Origin: Paragordius varius
Lineage: Eukaryota > Nematomorpha
Assembly (NCBI GenBank): GCA_964247055.1
Contig: OZ176056.1
Coordinates: 62,001 to 126,000 of the forward strand
Reading direction: 5' to 3'
DNA: 64,000 bases
The notes beneath the pieces were generated by a model that was not told where the DNA came from, did not search any database, and worked only from the letters and a program-made list of their open reading frames with translations. Positions 31,901 to 45,731 of this stretch are shown here, one piece after another. Numbering within the stretch: position 1 is the first letter of the stretch; every line of letters starts with the position of its first letter. Position numbers and translations under genes: made by a program.

Positions 31901-32600
31901 ATAAAAATGGCTACCTAAAATCCAAATTTGATCAGGTGATGTCACCATAATTTTTTTTGGGTAGCCCTATGGTAGTTCCATCATCATCCCAAATATTTTC
32001 GAGATCGGAGTATAAATGTAATTTTTATGAATTTTTTAAATATTTAAAAAATTTATTTAATACGATTTTAAAAATAAAAATGGCTACCTAAAATCCAAAT
32101 TTGATCAGGTGATGTCGCCATAATTTTTTTTGCGTAGCCCTATGGTAGTTCTATCATCACCCCAAATATTTTAAGGATCGGACTATAAATGTAATTTTTA
32201 TGATTTTTTTAAATATTTAAAAAATTTATTTTATACGATTTTAAAAATAAAAATGGCTACCTAAAATCCAAATTTGATCAGGTGATGTCACCATAATTTT
32301 TTTTGGGTAGCCCTATGGTAGTTCCATCATCACCCCAAATATTTTCGAGATCGGAGTATAAATGTAATTTTTATGAATTTTTTAAATATTGAAAAAATTT
32401 ATTTTATACGATTTTAAAAATAAAAATGGCTACCTAAAATCCAAATTTGATCAGGTGATGTCACCATAATTTTTTTTGGGTAGCCCTATGGTAGTTCCAT
32501 CATCATCCCAAATATTTTCGAGATCGGAGTATAAATGTAATTTTTATGAATTTTTTAAATATTTAAAAAATTTATTTTATACGATTTTAAAAATAAAAAT
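28972..32600. repeat. 21-monomer HOR, unit 2 (3629 bp)
   Basis: Same 17-monomer core as unit 1, in register and by eye nearly identical, but the 4-monomer tail (31909-32600) is J H I J instead of G N A L. The unit length is unchanged because both tails are four monomers. Confidence 0.95.
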
Positions 32601-35600
32601 GGCTACCTAAAATGCATATTTGATCAGGTGATGTCACTATAATTTTTTTGGGTAGCCCTATGGTAGTTCCATCATTACCCCAAATATTTTGGGGATCGGA
32701 CTATAAATGTAATTTTTATGAATTTTTAAAATATTTAAAAAATTTATTTTATACGATTTTTAAAATAAAAATGGCTACCTAAAATCCAAATTTGATCAGG
32801 TGATGTCACCATAATTTTTTTTGGGTAGCCCTATGGTAGTTCCATCATCACCCCAAATATTTTCGAGATCGGAGTATAAATGTAATTTTTATGAATTTTT
32901 TAAATATTTAAAAAATTTATTTTATACGATTTTAAAAATAAAAATGGCTACCTAAAATCCAAATTTGATCAGGTGATGTCGCCATAATTTTTTTTGGGTA
33001 GTCCTATGGTAGTTCCATCATCAAACCAAATATTTTGGGGATCGGACTATAAATGTAATTTTTATGAATTTTTTAAATATTTAAAAAATTTATTTTATAC
33101 GATTTTAAAAATAAAAATGGCTACCAAAAATCCAAATTTGATCAGGTGATGTCACCATATTTTTTTTTGGGTAGCTCTATGGTAGTTCCATCATCACCCC
33201 AAATATTTTCGAGATCGGAGTATAAATGTAATTTTTATGAATTTTTTAAATATTTAAAAAATTTATTTTATACGATTTTAAAAATAAAAATGGCTACCTA
33301 AAATCCAAATTTGATCAGGCGATGTCACCATAATTTTTTTGGGTAGCCCTATGGTAGGTCCATCATCACCCCAAATATTTTCGAGATCGGAGTATAAATG
33401 TAATTTTTATGAATTTTTTAAATATTTAAAAAATTTATTTTATACGATTTTAAAAATAAAAATGGCTACCTAAAATCCAAATTTGATCAGGTGATGTCAC
33501 CATAATTTTTTTTGGGTAGCCCTATGGTAGTTCCATCATCACCCCAAATATTGTCGAGATCGGAGTATAAATGTAATTTTTTTGAATTTTTTAAATATTT
33601 AAAAAATTTATTTAATACGATTTTAAAAATAAAAATGGCTACCTAAAATCCAAATTTGATCAGGTGATGTCACCATAATTTTTTTTGGGTAGCCCTATGG
33701 TAGTTCCATTATCACCCCAAATATTTTCGAGATCGGAGTATAAATGTAATTTTTATGAATTTTTTAAATATTTAAAAAATTTATTTTATACGATTTTAAA
33801 AATAAAAATGGCTACCTAAAATCCAAATTTGATCAGTTGATGTCGCCATAATTTTTTTTGGGTAGCCCTATGGTAGTTCCATCATCACCCCAAATATTTT
33901 GGGGATCGGACTATAAATGTAATTTTTATGAATTTTTTAAATATTTAAAAAATTTATTTTATACGATTTTAAAAATAAAAATGGCTACCTAAAATCCAAA
34001 TTTGATCAGGTGATGTCACCATAATTTTTTTTGGGTTGCCCTATGGTAGTTCCATCATCACCCCAAATATTGTCGAGATCGGAGTATAAATGTAATTTTT
34101 TTGAATTTTTTAAATATTTAAAAAATTTATTTTATACGATTTTAAAAATAAAAATGGCTACCTAAAATCCAAATTTGATCAGGTGATGTCACCATAATTT
34201 TTTTTGGGTAGCCCTATGGTAGTTCCATTATCACCCCAAATATTTTCGAGATCGGAGTATAAATGTAATTTTTATGAATTTTTTAAATATTTAAAAAATT
34301 TATTTTATACGATTTTAAAAATAAAAATGGCTACCTAAAATCCAAATTTGATCAGGCGATGTCACCATAATTTTTTTTGGGTAGCCCTATGGTAGTTCCA
34401 TCATCACCCCAAATATTTTCGAGATCGGAGTATAAATGTAATTTTTATGAATTTTTTAAATATTTAAAAAATTTATTTTATACGATTTTAAAAATAAAAA
34501 TGGCTACCTAAAATCCAAATTTGATCAGGTGATGTCACTATAATTTTTTTGGGTAGCCCTATGGTAGTTCCATCATTACCCCAAATATTTTGGGGATCGG
34601 ACTATAAATGTAATTTTTATGAATTTTTAAAATATTTAAAAAATTTATTTTATACGATTTTTAAAATAAAAATGGCTACCTAAAATCCAAATTTGATCAG
34701 GTGATGTCACCATAATTTTTTTTGGGTAGCCCTATGGTAGTTCCATCATCACCCCAAATATTTTCGAGATCGGAGTATAAATGTAATTTTTATGAATTTT
34801 TTAAATATTTAAAAAATTTATTTTATACGATTTTAAAAATAAAAATGGCTACCTAAAATCCAAATTTGATCAGGCGATGTCACCATAATTTTTTTTGGGT
34901 AGCCCTATGGTAGTTCCATCATCACGCCAAATATTTTCGAGATCGGAGTATAAATGTAATTTTTATGAATTTTTTAAATATTTAAAAAATTTATTTTATA
35001 CGATTTTAAAAATAAAAATGGCTACCTAAAATCCAAATTTGATCAGGCGATGTCACCATAATTTTTTTGGGTAGCCCTATGGTAGTTCCATCATCACCCC
35101 AAATATTTTCGAGATCGGAGTATAAATGTAATTTTTATGAATTTTTTAAATATTTAAAAAATTTATTTTATACGATTTTAAAAATAAAAATGGCTACCTA
35201 AAATCCAAATTTGATCAGGTGATGTCACCATAATTTTTTTTGGGTAGCCCTATGGTAGTTCCATCATCACCCCAAATATTGTCGAGATCGGAGTATAAAT
35301 GTGATTTTTTTGAATTTTTTAAATATTTAAAAAATTTATTTAATACGATTTTAAAAATAAAAATGGCTACCTAAAATCCAAATTTGATCAGGTGATGTCA
35401 CCATAATTTTTTTTGGGTAGCCCTATGGTAGTTCCATTATCACCCCAAATATTTTCGAGATCGGAGTATAAATGTAATTTTTATGAATTTTTTAAATATT
35501 TAAAAAATTTATTTTATACGATTTTAAAAATAAAAATGGCTACCTAAAATCCAAATTTGATCAGGTGATGTCACCATAATTTTTTTTGGGTAGCCCTATG

Positions 35601-36229
35601 GTAGTTCCATCATCATCCCAAATATTTTCGAGATCGGAGTATAAATGTAATTTTTATGAATTTTTTAAATATTTAAAAAATTTATTTAATACGATTTTAA
35701 AAATAAAAATGGCTACCTAAAATCCAAATTTGATCAGGTGATGTCGCCATAATTTTTTTTGCGTAGCCCTATGGTAGTTCTATCATCACCCCAAATATTT
35801 TAAGGATCGGACTATAAATGTAATTTTTATGATTTTTTTAAATATTTAAAAAATTTATTTTATACGATTTTAAAAATAAAAATGGCTACCTAAAATCCAA
35901 ATTTGATCAGGTGATGTCACCATAATTTTTTTTGGGTAGCCCTATGGTAGTTCCATCATCACCCCAAATATTTTCGAGATCGGAGTATAAATGTAATTTT
36001 TATGAATTTTTTAAATATTGAAAAAATTTATTTTATACGATTTTAAAAATAAAAATGGCTACCTAAAATCCAAATTTGATCAGGTGATGTCACCATAATT
36101 TTTTTTGGGTAGCCCTATGGTAGTTCCATCATCATCCCAAATATTTTCGAGATCGGAGTATAAATGTAATTTTTATGAATTTTTTAAATATTTAAAAAAT
36201 TTATTTTATACGATTTTAAAAATAAAAAT
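32601..36229. repeat. 21-monomer HOR, unit 3 (3629 bp)
   Basis: Same order as unit 2 including the J H I J tail, with the same length to the base. Units 2 and 3 therefore look like the most recent duplication in the series. Confidence 0.95.
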
Positions 36230-39200
36230 GGCTACCTAAAATCCAAATTTGATCAGGTGATGTCACCATAATTTTTTTTGGGTAGCCCTATGGTAGTTCC
36301 ATTATCACCCCAAATATTGTCGAGATCGGACTATAAATGTAATTTTTATGAATTTTTTAAATATTTAAAAAATTTATTTTATACGATTTTAAAAATAAAA
36401 ATGGCTACCTAAAATCCAAATTTGATCAGGTGATGTCACCATAATTTTTTTTGGGTAGCCCTATGGTAGTTCCATTATCACCCCAAATATTGTCGAGATC
36501 GGACTATAAATGTAATTTTTATGAATTTTTTAAATATTTAAAAAATTTATTTTATACGATTTTAAAAATAAAAATGGCTACCTAAAATCCAAATTTGATC
36601 AGGTGATGTCACCATATTTTTTTTTGGGTAGCTCTATGGTAGTTCCATCATCACCCCAAATATTTTCGAGATCGGAGTATAAATGTAATTTTTATGAATT
36701 TTTTAAATATTTAAAAAATTTATTTTATACGATTTTAAAAATAAAAATGGCTACCTAAAATCCAAATTTGATCAGGCGATGTCACCATAATTTTTTTGGG
36801 TAGCCCTATGGTAGGTCCATCATCACCCCAAATATTTTCGAGATCGGAGTATAAATGTAATTTTTATGAATTTTTTAAATATTTAAAAAATTTATTTTAT
36901 ACGATTTTAAAAATAAAAATGGCTACCTAAAATCCAAATTTGATCAGGTGATGTCACCATAATTTTTTTTGGGTAGCCCTATGGTAGTTCCATCATCACC
37001 CCAAATATTGTCGAGATCGGAGTATAAATGTAATTTTTTTGAATTTTTTAAATATTTAAAAAATTTATTTAATACGATTTTAAAAATAAAAATGGCTACC
37101 TAAAATCCAAATTTGATCAGGTGATGTCACCATAATTTTTTTTGGGTAGCCCTATGGTAGTTCCATTATCACCCCAAATATTTTCGAGATCGGAGTATAA
37201 ATGTAATTTTTATGAATTTTTTAAATATTTAAAAAATTTATTTTATACGATTTTAAAAATAAAAATGGCTACCTAAAATCCAAATTTGATCAGTTGATGT
37301 CGCCATAATTTTTTTTGGGTAGCCCTATGGTAGTTCCATCATCACCCCAAATATTTTGGGGATCGGACTATAAATGTAATTTTTATGAATTTTTTAAATA
37401 TTTAAAAAATTTATTTTATACGATTTTAAAAATAAAAATGGCTACCTAAAATCCAAATTTGATCAGGTGATGTCACCATAATTTTTTTTGGGTTGCCCTA
37501 TGGTAGTTCCATCATCACCCCAAATATTGTCGAGATCGGAGTATAAATGTAATTTTTTTGAATTTTTTAAATATTTAAAAAATTTATTTTATACGATTTT
37601 AAAAATAAAAATGGCTACCTAAAATCCAAATTTGATCAGGCGATGTCACCATAATTTTTTTTGGGTAGCCCTATGGTAGTTCCATCATCACCCCAAATAT
37701 TTTCGAGATCGGAGTATAAATGTAATTTTTATGAATTTTTTAAATATTTAAAAAATTTATTTTATACGATTTTAAAAATAAAAATGGCTACCTAAAATCC
37801 AAATTTGATCAGGTGATGTCACTATAATTTTTTTGGGTAGCCCTATGGTAGTTCCATCATTACCCCAAATATTTTGGGGATCGGACTATAAATGTAATTT
37901 TTATGAATTTTTAAAATATTTAAAAAATTTATTTTATACGATTTTTAAAATAAAAATGGCTACCTAAAATCCAAATTTGATCAGGTGATGTCACCATAAT
38001 TTTTTTTGGGTAGCCCTATGGTAGTTACATCATCACCCCAAATATTTTCGAGATCGGAGTATAAATGTAATTTTTATGAATTTTTTAAATATTTAAAAAA
38101 TTTATTTTATACGATTTTAAAAATAAAAATGGCTACCTAAAATCCAAATTTGATCAGGCGATGTCACCATAATTTTTTTTGGGTAGCCCTATGGTAGTTC
38201 CATCATCACGCCAAATATTTTCGAGATCGGAGTATAAATGTAATTTTTATGAATTTTTTAAATATTTAAAAAATTTATTTTATACGATTTTAAAAATAAA
38301 AATGGCTACCTAAAATCCAAATTTGATCAGGCGATGTCACCATAATTTTTTTGGGTAGCCCTATGGTAGTTCCATCATCACCCCAAATATTTTCGAGATC
38401 GGAGTATAAATGTAATTTTTATGAATTTTTTAAATATTTAAAAAATTTATTTTATACGATTTTAAAAATAAAAATGGCTACCTAAAATCCAAATTTGATC
38501 AGGTGATGTCACCATAATTTTTTTTGGGTAGCCCTATGGTAGTTCCATCATCACCCCAAATATTGTCGAGATCGGAGTATAAATGTGATTTTTTTGAATT
38601 TTTTAAATATTTAAAAAATTTATTTAATACGATTTTAAAAATAAAAATGGCTACCTAAAATCCAAATTTGATCAGGTGATGTCACCATAATTTTTTTTGG
38701 GTAGCCCTATGGTAGTTCCATTATCACCCCAAATATTTTCGAGATCGGAGTATAAATGTAATTTTTATGAATTTTTTAAATATTTAAAAAATTTATTTTA
38801 TACGATTTTAAAAATAAAAATGGCTACCTAAAATCCAAATTTGATCAGGTGATGTCACCATAATTTTTTTTGGGTAGCCCTATGGTAGTTCCATCATCAT
38901 CCCAAATATTTTCGAGATCGGAGTATAAATGTAATTTTTATGAATTTTTTAAATATTTAAAAAATTTATTTAATACGATTTTAAAAATAAAAATGGCTAC
39001 CTAAAATCCAAATTTGATCAGGTGATGTCGCCATAATTTTTTTTGCGTAGCCCTATGGTAGTTCTATCATCACCCCAAATATTTTAAGGATCGGACTATA
39101 AATGTAATTTTTATGATTTTTTTAAATATTTAAAAAATTTATTTTATACGATTTTAAAAATAAAAATGGCTACCTAAAATCCAAATTTGATCAGGTGATG

Positions 39201-39513
39201 TCACCATAATTTTTTTTGGGTAGCCCTATGGTAGTTCCATCATCACCCCAAATATTTTCGAGATCGGAGTATAAATGTAATTTTTATGAATTTTTTAAAT
39301 ATTGAAAAAATTTATTTTATACGATTTTAAAAATAAAAATGGCTACCTAAAATCCAAATTTGATCAGGTGATGTCACCATAATTTTTTTTGGGTAGCCCT
39401 ATGGTAGTTCCATCATCATCCCAAATATTTTCGAGATCGGAGTATAAATGTAATTTTTATGAATTTTTTAAATATTTAAAAAATTTATTTTATACGATTT
39501 TAAAAATAAAAAT
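36230..39513. repeat. 21-mer HOR, contracted unit 4 (19 monomers, 3284 bp)
   Basis: Types: R R T L G N O Gt; L Q A L L Gg N; J H I J. X A S at the start is replaced by two R monomers, and the N between Gt and L is missing, a net loss of two monomers. TAGTTACATC near 38028 is a private change. It leads directly into the R monomer at 39514, which begins the region matching 13929. Confidence 0.9.
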
Positions 39514-39686
39514 GGCTACCTAAAATCCAAATTTGATCAGGTGATGTCACCATAATTTTTTTTGGGTAGCCCTATGGTAGTTCCATTATCACCCCAAATA
39601 TTGTCGAGATCGGACTATAAATGTAATTTTTATGAATTTTTTAAATATTTAAAAAATTTATTTTATACGATTTTAAAAATAAAAAT

Positions 39687-39854
39687 GGCTACCTAAAATC
39701 CAAATCAGGTGATGTCACCATAATTTTTTTTGGGTAGCCCTATGGTAGTTCTATTATCACCCCAAATATTTTCGAGATCGGAGTATAAATGTAATTTTTA
39801 TGAATTTTTTAAATATTTAAAAAATTTATTTTATACGATTTTAAAAATAAAAAT
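39687..39854. repeat. 168-bp monomer lacking TTGAT, second copy
   Basis: Carries the same 5-bp deletion and TTCTATTATCACC as 14102-14269, at an offset of 25585 bp. It follows an R monomer in both places. Confidence 0.95.
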
Positions 39855-40544
39855 GGCTACCTAAAATCCAAATTTGATCAGGTGATGTCGCCATAATTTT
39901 TTTTGGGTAGCCCTATGGTAGTTCCATCATCACCCGAAATATTTTGGGGATCGGACTATAAATGTAATTTTTATGAATTTTTTAAATATTTAAAAAATTA
40001 TTTTATACGATTTTAAAAATAAAAATGGCTACCTAAAATCCAAATTTGATCAGGTGATGTCACCATAATTTTTTTTGGGTGGCCCTATGGTAGTTCCATC
40101 ATCACCCCAAATATTTTCGAGATCGGAGTATAAATGTAATTTTTATGAATTTTTTAAATATTTAAAAAATTTATTTTATACGATTTTAAATATAAAAATG
40201 GCTACCTAAAATCCAAATTTGATCAGGCGATGTCACCATAATTTTTTTTGGGTAGCCCTATGGTAGTTCCATCATCAACCCAAATATTTTCGAGATCGGA
40301 GTATAAATGTAATTTTATTGAATTTTTAAATATTTAAAAAATTTATTTTATACGATTTTAAAAATAAAAATGGCTACCTAAAATCCAAATTTGATCAGGT
40401 GATGTCACTATAATTTTTTTTGGGTAGCCCTATGGATGTTCCATCATCATCCCAAATATTTTGGGGATCGGACTATAAATGTAATTTTTATGAATTTTTT
40501 AAATATTTAAAAAATTTATTTTATACGATTTTAAAAATAAAAAT

Positions 40545-42446
40545 GGCTACCTAAAATCCAAATTTGATCAGGTGATGTCACCATAATTTTTTTTGGGTAG
40601 CCCTATGGTAGTTCCATCATCATCCCAAATATTTTCGAGATCGGAGTATAAATGTAATTTTTATGAATTTTTTAAATATTTAAAAAATTTATTTAATACG
40701 ATTTTAAAAATAAAAATGGCTACCTAAAATCCAAATTTGATCAGGTGATGTCGCCATAATTTTTTTTGCGTAGCCCTATGGTAGTTCTATCATCACCCCA
40801 AATATTTTAAGGATCGGACTATAAATGTAATTTTTATGATTTTTTTAAATATTTAAAAAATTTATTTTATACGATTTTAAAAATAAAAATGGCTACCTAA
40901 AATCCAAATTTGATCAGGTGATGTCACCATAATATTTTTTGGGTAGCCCTATGGTAGTTCCATCATCACCCCAAATATTTTCGAGATCGGAGTATAAATG
41001 TAATTTTTATGAATTTTTTAAATATTGAAAAAATTTATTTTATACGATTTTAAAAATAAAAATGGCTACCTAAAATCCAAATTTGATCAGGTGATGTCAC
41101 CATAATTTTTTTTGGGTAGCCCTATGGTAGTTCCATCATCATCCCAAATATTTTCGAGATCGGAGTATAAATGTAATTTTTATGAATTTTTTAAATATTT
41201 AAAAAATTTATTTAATACGATTTTAAAAATAAAAATGGCTACCTAAAATCCAAATTTGATCAGGTGATGTCGCCATAATTTTTTTTGCGTAGCCCTATGG
41301 TAGTTCTATCATCACCCCAAATATTTTAAGGATCGGACTATAAATGTAATTTTTATGATTTTTTTAAATATTTAAAAAATTTATTTTATACGATTTTAAA
41401 AATAAAAATGGCTACATAAAATCCAAATTTGATCAGGTGATGTAACCATAATTTTTTTTGGGTAGCCCTATGGTAGTTCCATCATCACCCCAAATATTTT
41501 CGAGATCGGAGTATAAATGTAATTTTTATGAATTTTTTAAATATTGAAAAAATTTATTTTATACGATTTTAAAAATAAAAATGGCTACCTAAAATCCAAA
41601 TTTGATCAGGTGATGTCACTATAATTTTTTTTGGGTAGCCCTATGGTAGTTCCATCATCACCCCAAATATTTTGGGGATCGGACTATAAATGTAATTTTT
41701 ATGAATTTTTTAAATATTTAAAAAATTTGTTTAATACGATTTTAAAAATAAAAATGGCTACCTAAAATCCAAATTTGATCAGGTGATGTCACCATAATTT
41801 TTTTTGGGTAGCCCTATGGTAGTTCCATTATCACCCCAAATATTTTCGAGATCGGAGTATAAATGTAATTTTTATGAATTTTTTAAATATTTAAAAAATT
41901 TATTTTATACGATTTTAAAAATAAAAATGGCTACCTAAAATCCAAATTTGATCAGGTGATGTCGCCATAATTTTTTTTGGGTAGCCCTATGGTAGTTCCA
42001 TCATCACCCCAAATATTTTGGGGATCGGACTATAAATGTAATTTTTATAAATTTTTTAAATATTTAAAAAATTTATTTTATACGATTTTAAAAATAAAAA
42101 TGGCTACCTAAAATCCAAATTTGATCAGGTGATGTCACCATAATTTTTTTTGGGTAGCCCTATGGTAGTTCCATCATCACCCCAAATATTTTCGAGATCG
42201 GAGTATAAATGTAATTTTTATGAATTTTTTAAATATTTAAAAAATTTATTTTATACGATTTTAAAAATAAAAATGGCTACCTAAAATCCAAATTTGATCA
42301 GGCGATGTCACCATAATTTTTTTGGGTTGCTCTATGGTAGTTCCATCATCACCCCAAATATTTTCGAGATCGGAGTATAAATGTAATTTTTATGAATTTT
42401 TTAAATATTTAAAAAATTTATTTTATACGATTTTAAAAATAAAAAT
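40545..42446. repeat. 11-monomer HOR unit a, 25.6-kb counterpart
   Basis: Same 11 types and the same 1902-bp length as 14961-16862, at an offset of 25584 bp. Its last monomer has GGGTTGCTC where the others have GGGTAGCTC. Confidence 0.95.
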
Positions 42447-44348
42447 GGCTACCTAAAATCCAAATTTGATCAGGTGATGTCACCATAATTTTTTTTGGGT
42501 AGCCCTATGGTAGTTCCATCATCATCCCAAATATTTTCGAGATCGGAGTATAAATGTAATTTTTATGAATTTTTTAAATATTTAAAAAATTTATTTAATA
42601 CGATTTTAAAAATAAAAATGGCTACCTAAAATCCAAATTTGATCAGGTGATGTCGCCATAATTTTTTTTGCGTAGCCCTATGGTAGTTCTATCATCACCC
42701 CAAATATTTTAAGGATCGGACTATAAATGTAATTTTTATGATTTTTTTAAATATTTAAAAAATTTATTTTATACGATTTTAAAAATAAAAATGGCTACCT
42801 AAAATCCAAATTTGATCAGGTGATGTCACCATAATATTTTTTGGGTAGCCCTATGGTAGTTCCATCATCACCCCAAATATTTTCGAGATCGGAGTATAAA
42901 TGTAATTTTTATGAATTTTTTAAATATTGAAAAAATTTATTTTATACGATTTTAAAAATAAAAATGGCTACCTAAAATCCAAATTTGATCAGGTGATGTC
43001 ACCATAATTTTTTTTGGGTAGCCCTATGGTAGTTCCATCATCATCCCAAATATTTTCGAGATCGGAGTATAAATGTAATTTTTATGAATTTTTTAAATAT
43101 TTAAAAAATTTATTTAATACGATTTTAAAAATAAAAATGGCTACCTAAAATCCAAATTTGATCAGGTGATGTCGCCATAATTTTTTTTGCGTAGCCCTAT
43201 GGTAGTTCTATCATCACCCCAAATATTTTAAGGATCGGACTATAAATGTAATTTTTATGATTTTTTTAAATATTTAAAAAATTTATTTTATACGATTTTA
43301 AAAATAAAAATGGCTACATAAAATCCAAATTTGATCAGGTGATGTAACCATATTTTTTTTTGGGTAGCCCTATGGTAGTTCCATCATCACCCCAAATATT
43401 TTCGAGATCGGAGTATAAATGTAATTTTTATGAATTTTTTAAATATTGAAAAAATTTATTTTATACGATTTTAAAAATAAAAATGGCTACCTAAAATCCA
43501 AATTTGATCAGGTGATGTCACTATAATTTTTTTTGGGTAGCCCTATGGTAGTTCCATCATCACCCCAAATATTTTGGGGATCGGACTATAAATGTAATTT
43601 TTATGAATTTTTTAAATATTTAAAAAATTTGTTTAATACGATTTTAAAAATAAAAATGGCTACCTAAAATCCAAATTTGATCAGGTGATGTCACCATAAT
43701 TTTTTTTGGGTAGCCCTATGGTAGTTCCATTATCACCCCAAATATTTTCGAGATCGGAGTATAAATGTAATTTTTATGAATTTTTTAAATATTTAAAAAA
43801 TTTATTTTATACGATTTTAAAAATAAAAATGGCTACCTAAAATCCAAATTTGATCAGGTGATGTCGCCATAATTTTTTTTGGGTAGCCCTATGGTAGTTC
43901 CATCATCACCCCAAATATTTTGGGGATCGGACTATAAATGTAATTTTTATAAATTTTTTAAATATTTAAAAAATTTATTTTATACGATTTTAAAAATAAA
44001 AATGGCTACCTAAAATCCAAATTTGATCAGGTGATGTCACCATAATTTTTTTTGGGTAGCCCTATGGTAGTTCCATCATCACCCCAAATATTTTCGAGAT
44101 CGGAGTATAAATGTAATTTTTATGAATTTTTTAAATATTTAAAAAATTTATTTTATACGATTTTAAAAATAAAAATGGCTACCTAAAATCCAAATTTGAT
44201 CAGGCGATGTCACCATAATTTTTTTGGGTAGCTCTATGGTAGTTCCATCATCACCCCAAATATTTTCGAGATCGGAGTATAAATGTAATTTTTATGAATT
44301 TTTTAAATATTTAAAAAATTTATTTTATACGATTTTAAAAATAAAAAT
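42447..44348. repeat. 11-monomer HOR unit b, 25.6-kb counterpart
   Basis: Tandem copy of 40545-42446. It has CATATTTTTTTTT at the second GTAACC monomer (near 43351) where the others have CATAATTTTTTTT. The presence of the tandem pair in both 15-kb copies dates the 11-mer duplication before the 15-kb event. Confidence 0.95.
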
Positions 44349-45386
44349 GGCTACCTAAAATCCAAATTTGATCAGGTGATGTCACCATAATTTCTTTTGG
44401 GTAGCCCTATGGTAGTTCCATCATCACCCCAAATATTGTCGAGATCGGAGTATAAATGTAATTTTTTTGAATTTTTTAAATATTTAAAAAATTTATTTAA
44501 TACGATTTTAAAAATAAAAATGGCTACCTAAAATCCAAATTTGATCAGGTGATGTCACCATAATTTTTTTTGGGTAGCCCTATGGTAGTTCCATTATCAC
44601 CCCAAATATTTTCGAGATCGGAGTATAAATGTAATTTTTATGAATTTTTTAAATATTTAAAAAATTTATTTTATACGATTTTAAAAATAAAAATGGCTAC
44701 CTAAAATCCAAATTTGATCAGGTGATGTCGCCATAATTTTTTTTGGGTAGCCCTATGGTAGTTCCATCATCACCCCAAATACTTTGGGGATCGGACTATA
44801 AATGTAATTTTTATGAATTTTTTAAATATTTAAAAAATTTATTTTATACGATTTTAAAAATAAAAATGGCTACCTAAAATCCAAATATGATCAGGTGATG
44901 TCACCATTATTTTTTTTGGGTAGCCCTATGGTAGTTCCATCATCACCCCAAATATTTTGGGGATCGGACTATAAATGTAATTTTTATGAATTTTTTAAAT
45001 ATTTAAAAAATTTATTTTATACGATTTTAAAAATAAAAATGGCTACCTAAAATCCAAATTTGATCAGGTGATGTCACCATAATTTTTTTTGGGTAGCCCT
45101 ATGGTAGTTCCATCATCACCCCAAATATTTTCGAGATCGGAGTATAAATGTAATTTTTATGAATTTTTTAAATATATAAAAAATTTATTTTATACGATTT
45201 TAAATATAAAAATGGCTACCTAAAATCCAAATTTGATCAGGCGATGTCACCATAATTTTTTTTGGGTAGCCCTATGGTAGTTCCATCATCACCCCAAATA
45301 TTTTCGAGATCGGAGTATAAATGTAATTTTTATGAATTTTTTAAATATTTAAAAAATTTGTTTTATACGATTTTAAAAATAAAAAT

Positions 45387-45731
45387 GGCTACCTAAAATC
45401 CAAATTTGATCAGGTGATGTCACCATAATTTTTTTTGGGTGGCCCTATGGTAGTTCCATCATCACCCCAAATATTTTCGAGATCGGAGTATAAATGTAAT
45501 TTTTATGAATTTTTTAAATATTTAAAAAATTTATTTTATACGATTTTAAATATAAAAATGGCTACCTAAAATCCAAATTTGATCAGGCGATGTCACCATA
45601 ATTTTTTTTGGGTAGCCCTATGGTAGTTCCATCATCAACCCAAATATTTTCGAGATCGGAGTATAAATGTAATTTTATTGAATTTTTAAATATTTAAAAA
45701 ATTTATTTTATACGATTTTAAAAATAAAAAT
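45387..45731. repeat. Two-monomer insertion in copy 2 (345 bp)
   Basis: An A monomer with GGGTGGCCC and an L monomer with CATCAACCC and TTTTATTGAA stand between L (45214) and E (45732). In copy 1 L (19630) is followed directly by E (19803). The inserted pair equals 14443-14787 and 40027-40371, which also lie directly before an E monomer, so it probably came from there by unequal exchange or conversion at the shared E boundary. Confidence 0.9.
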
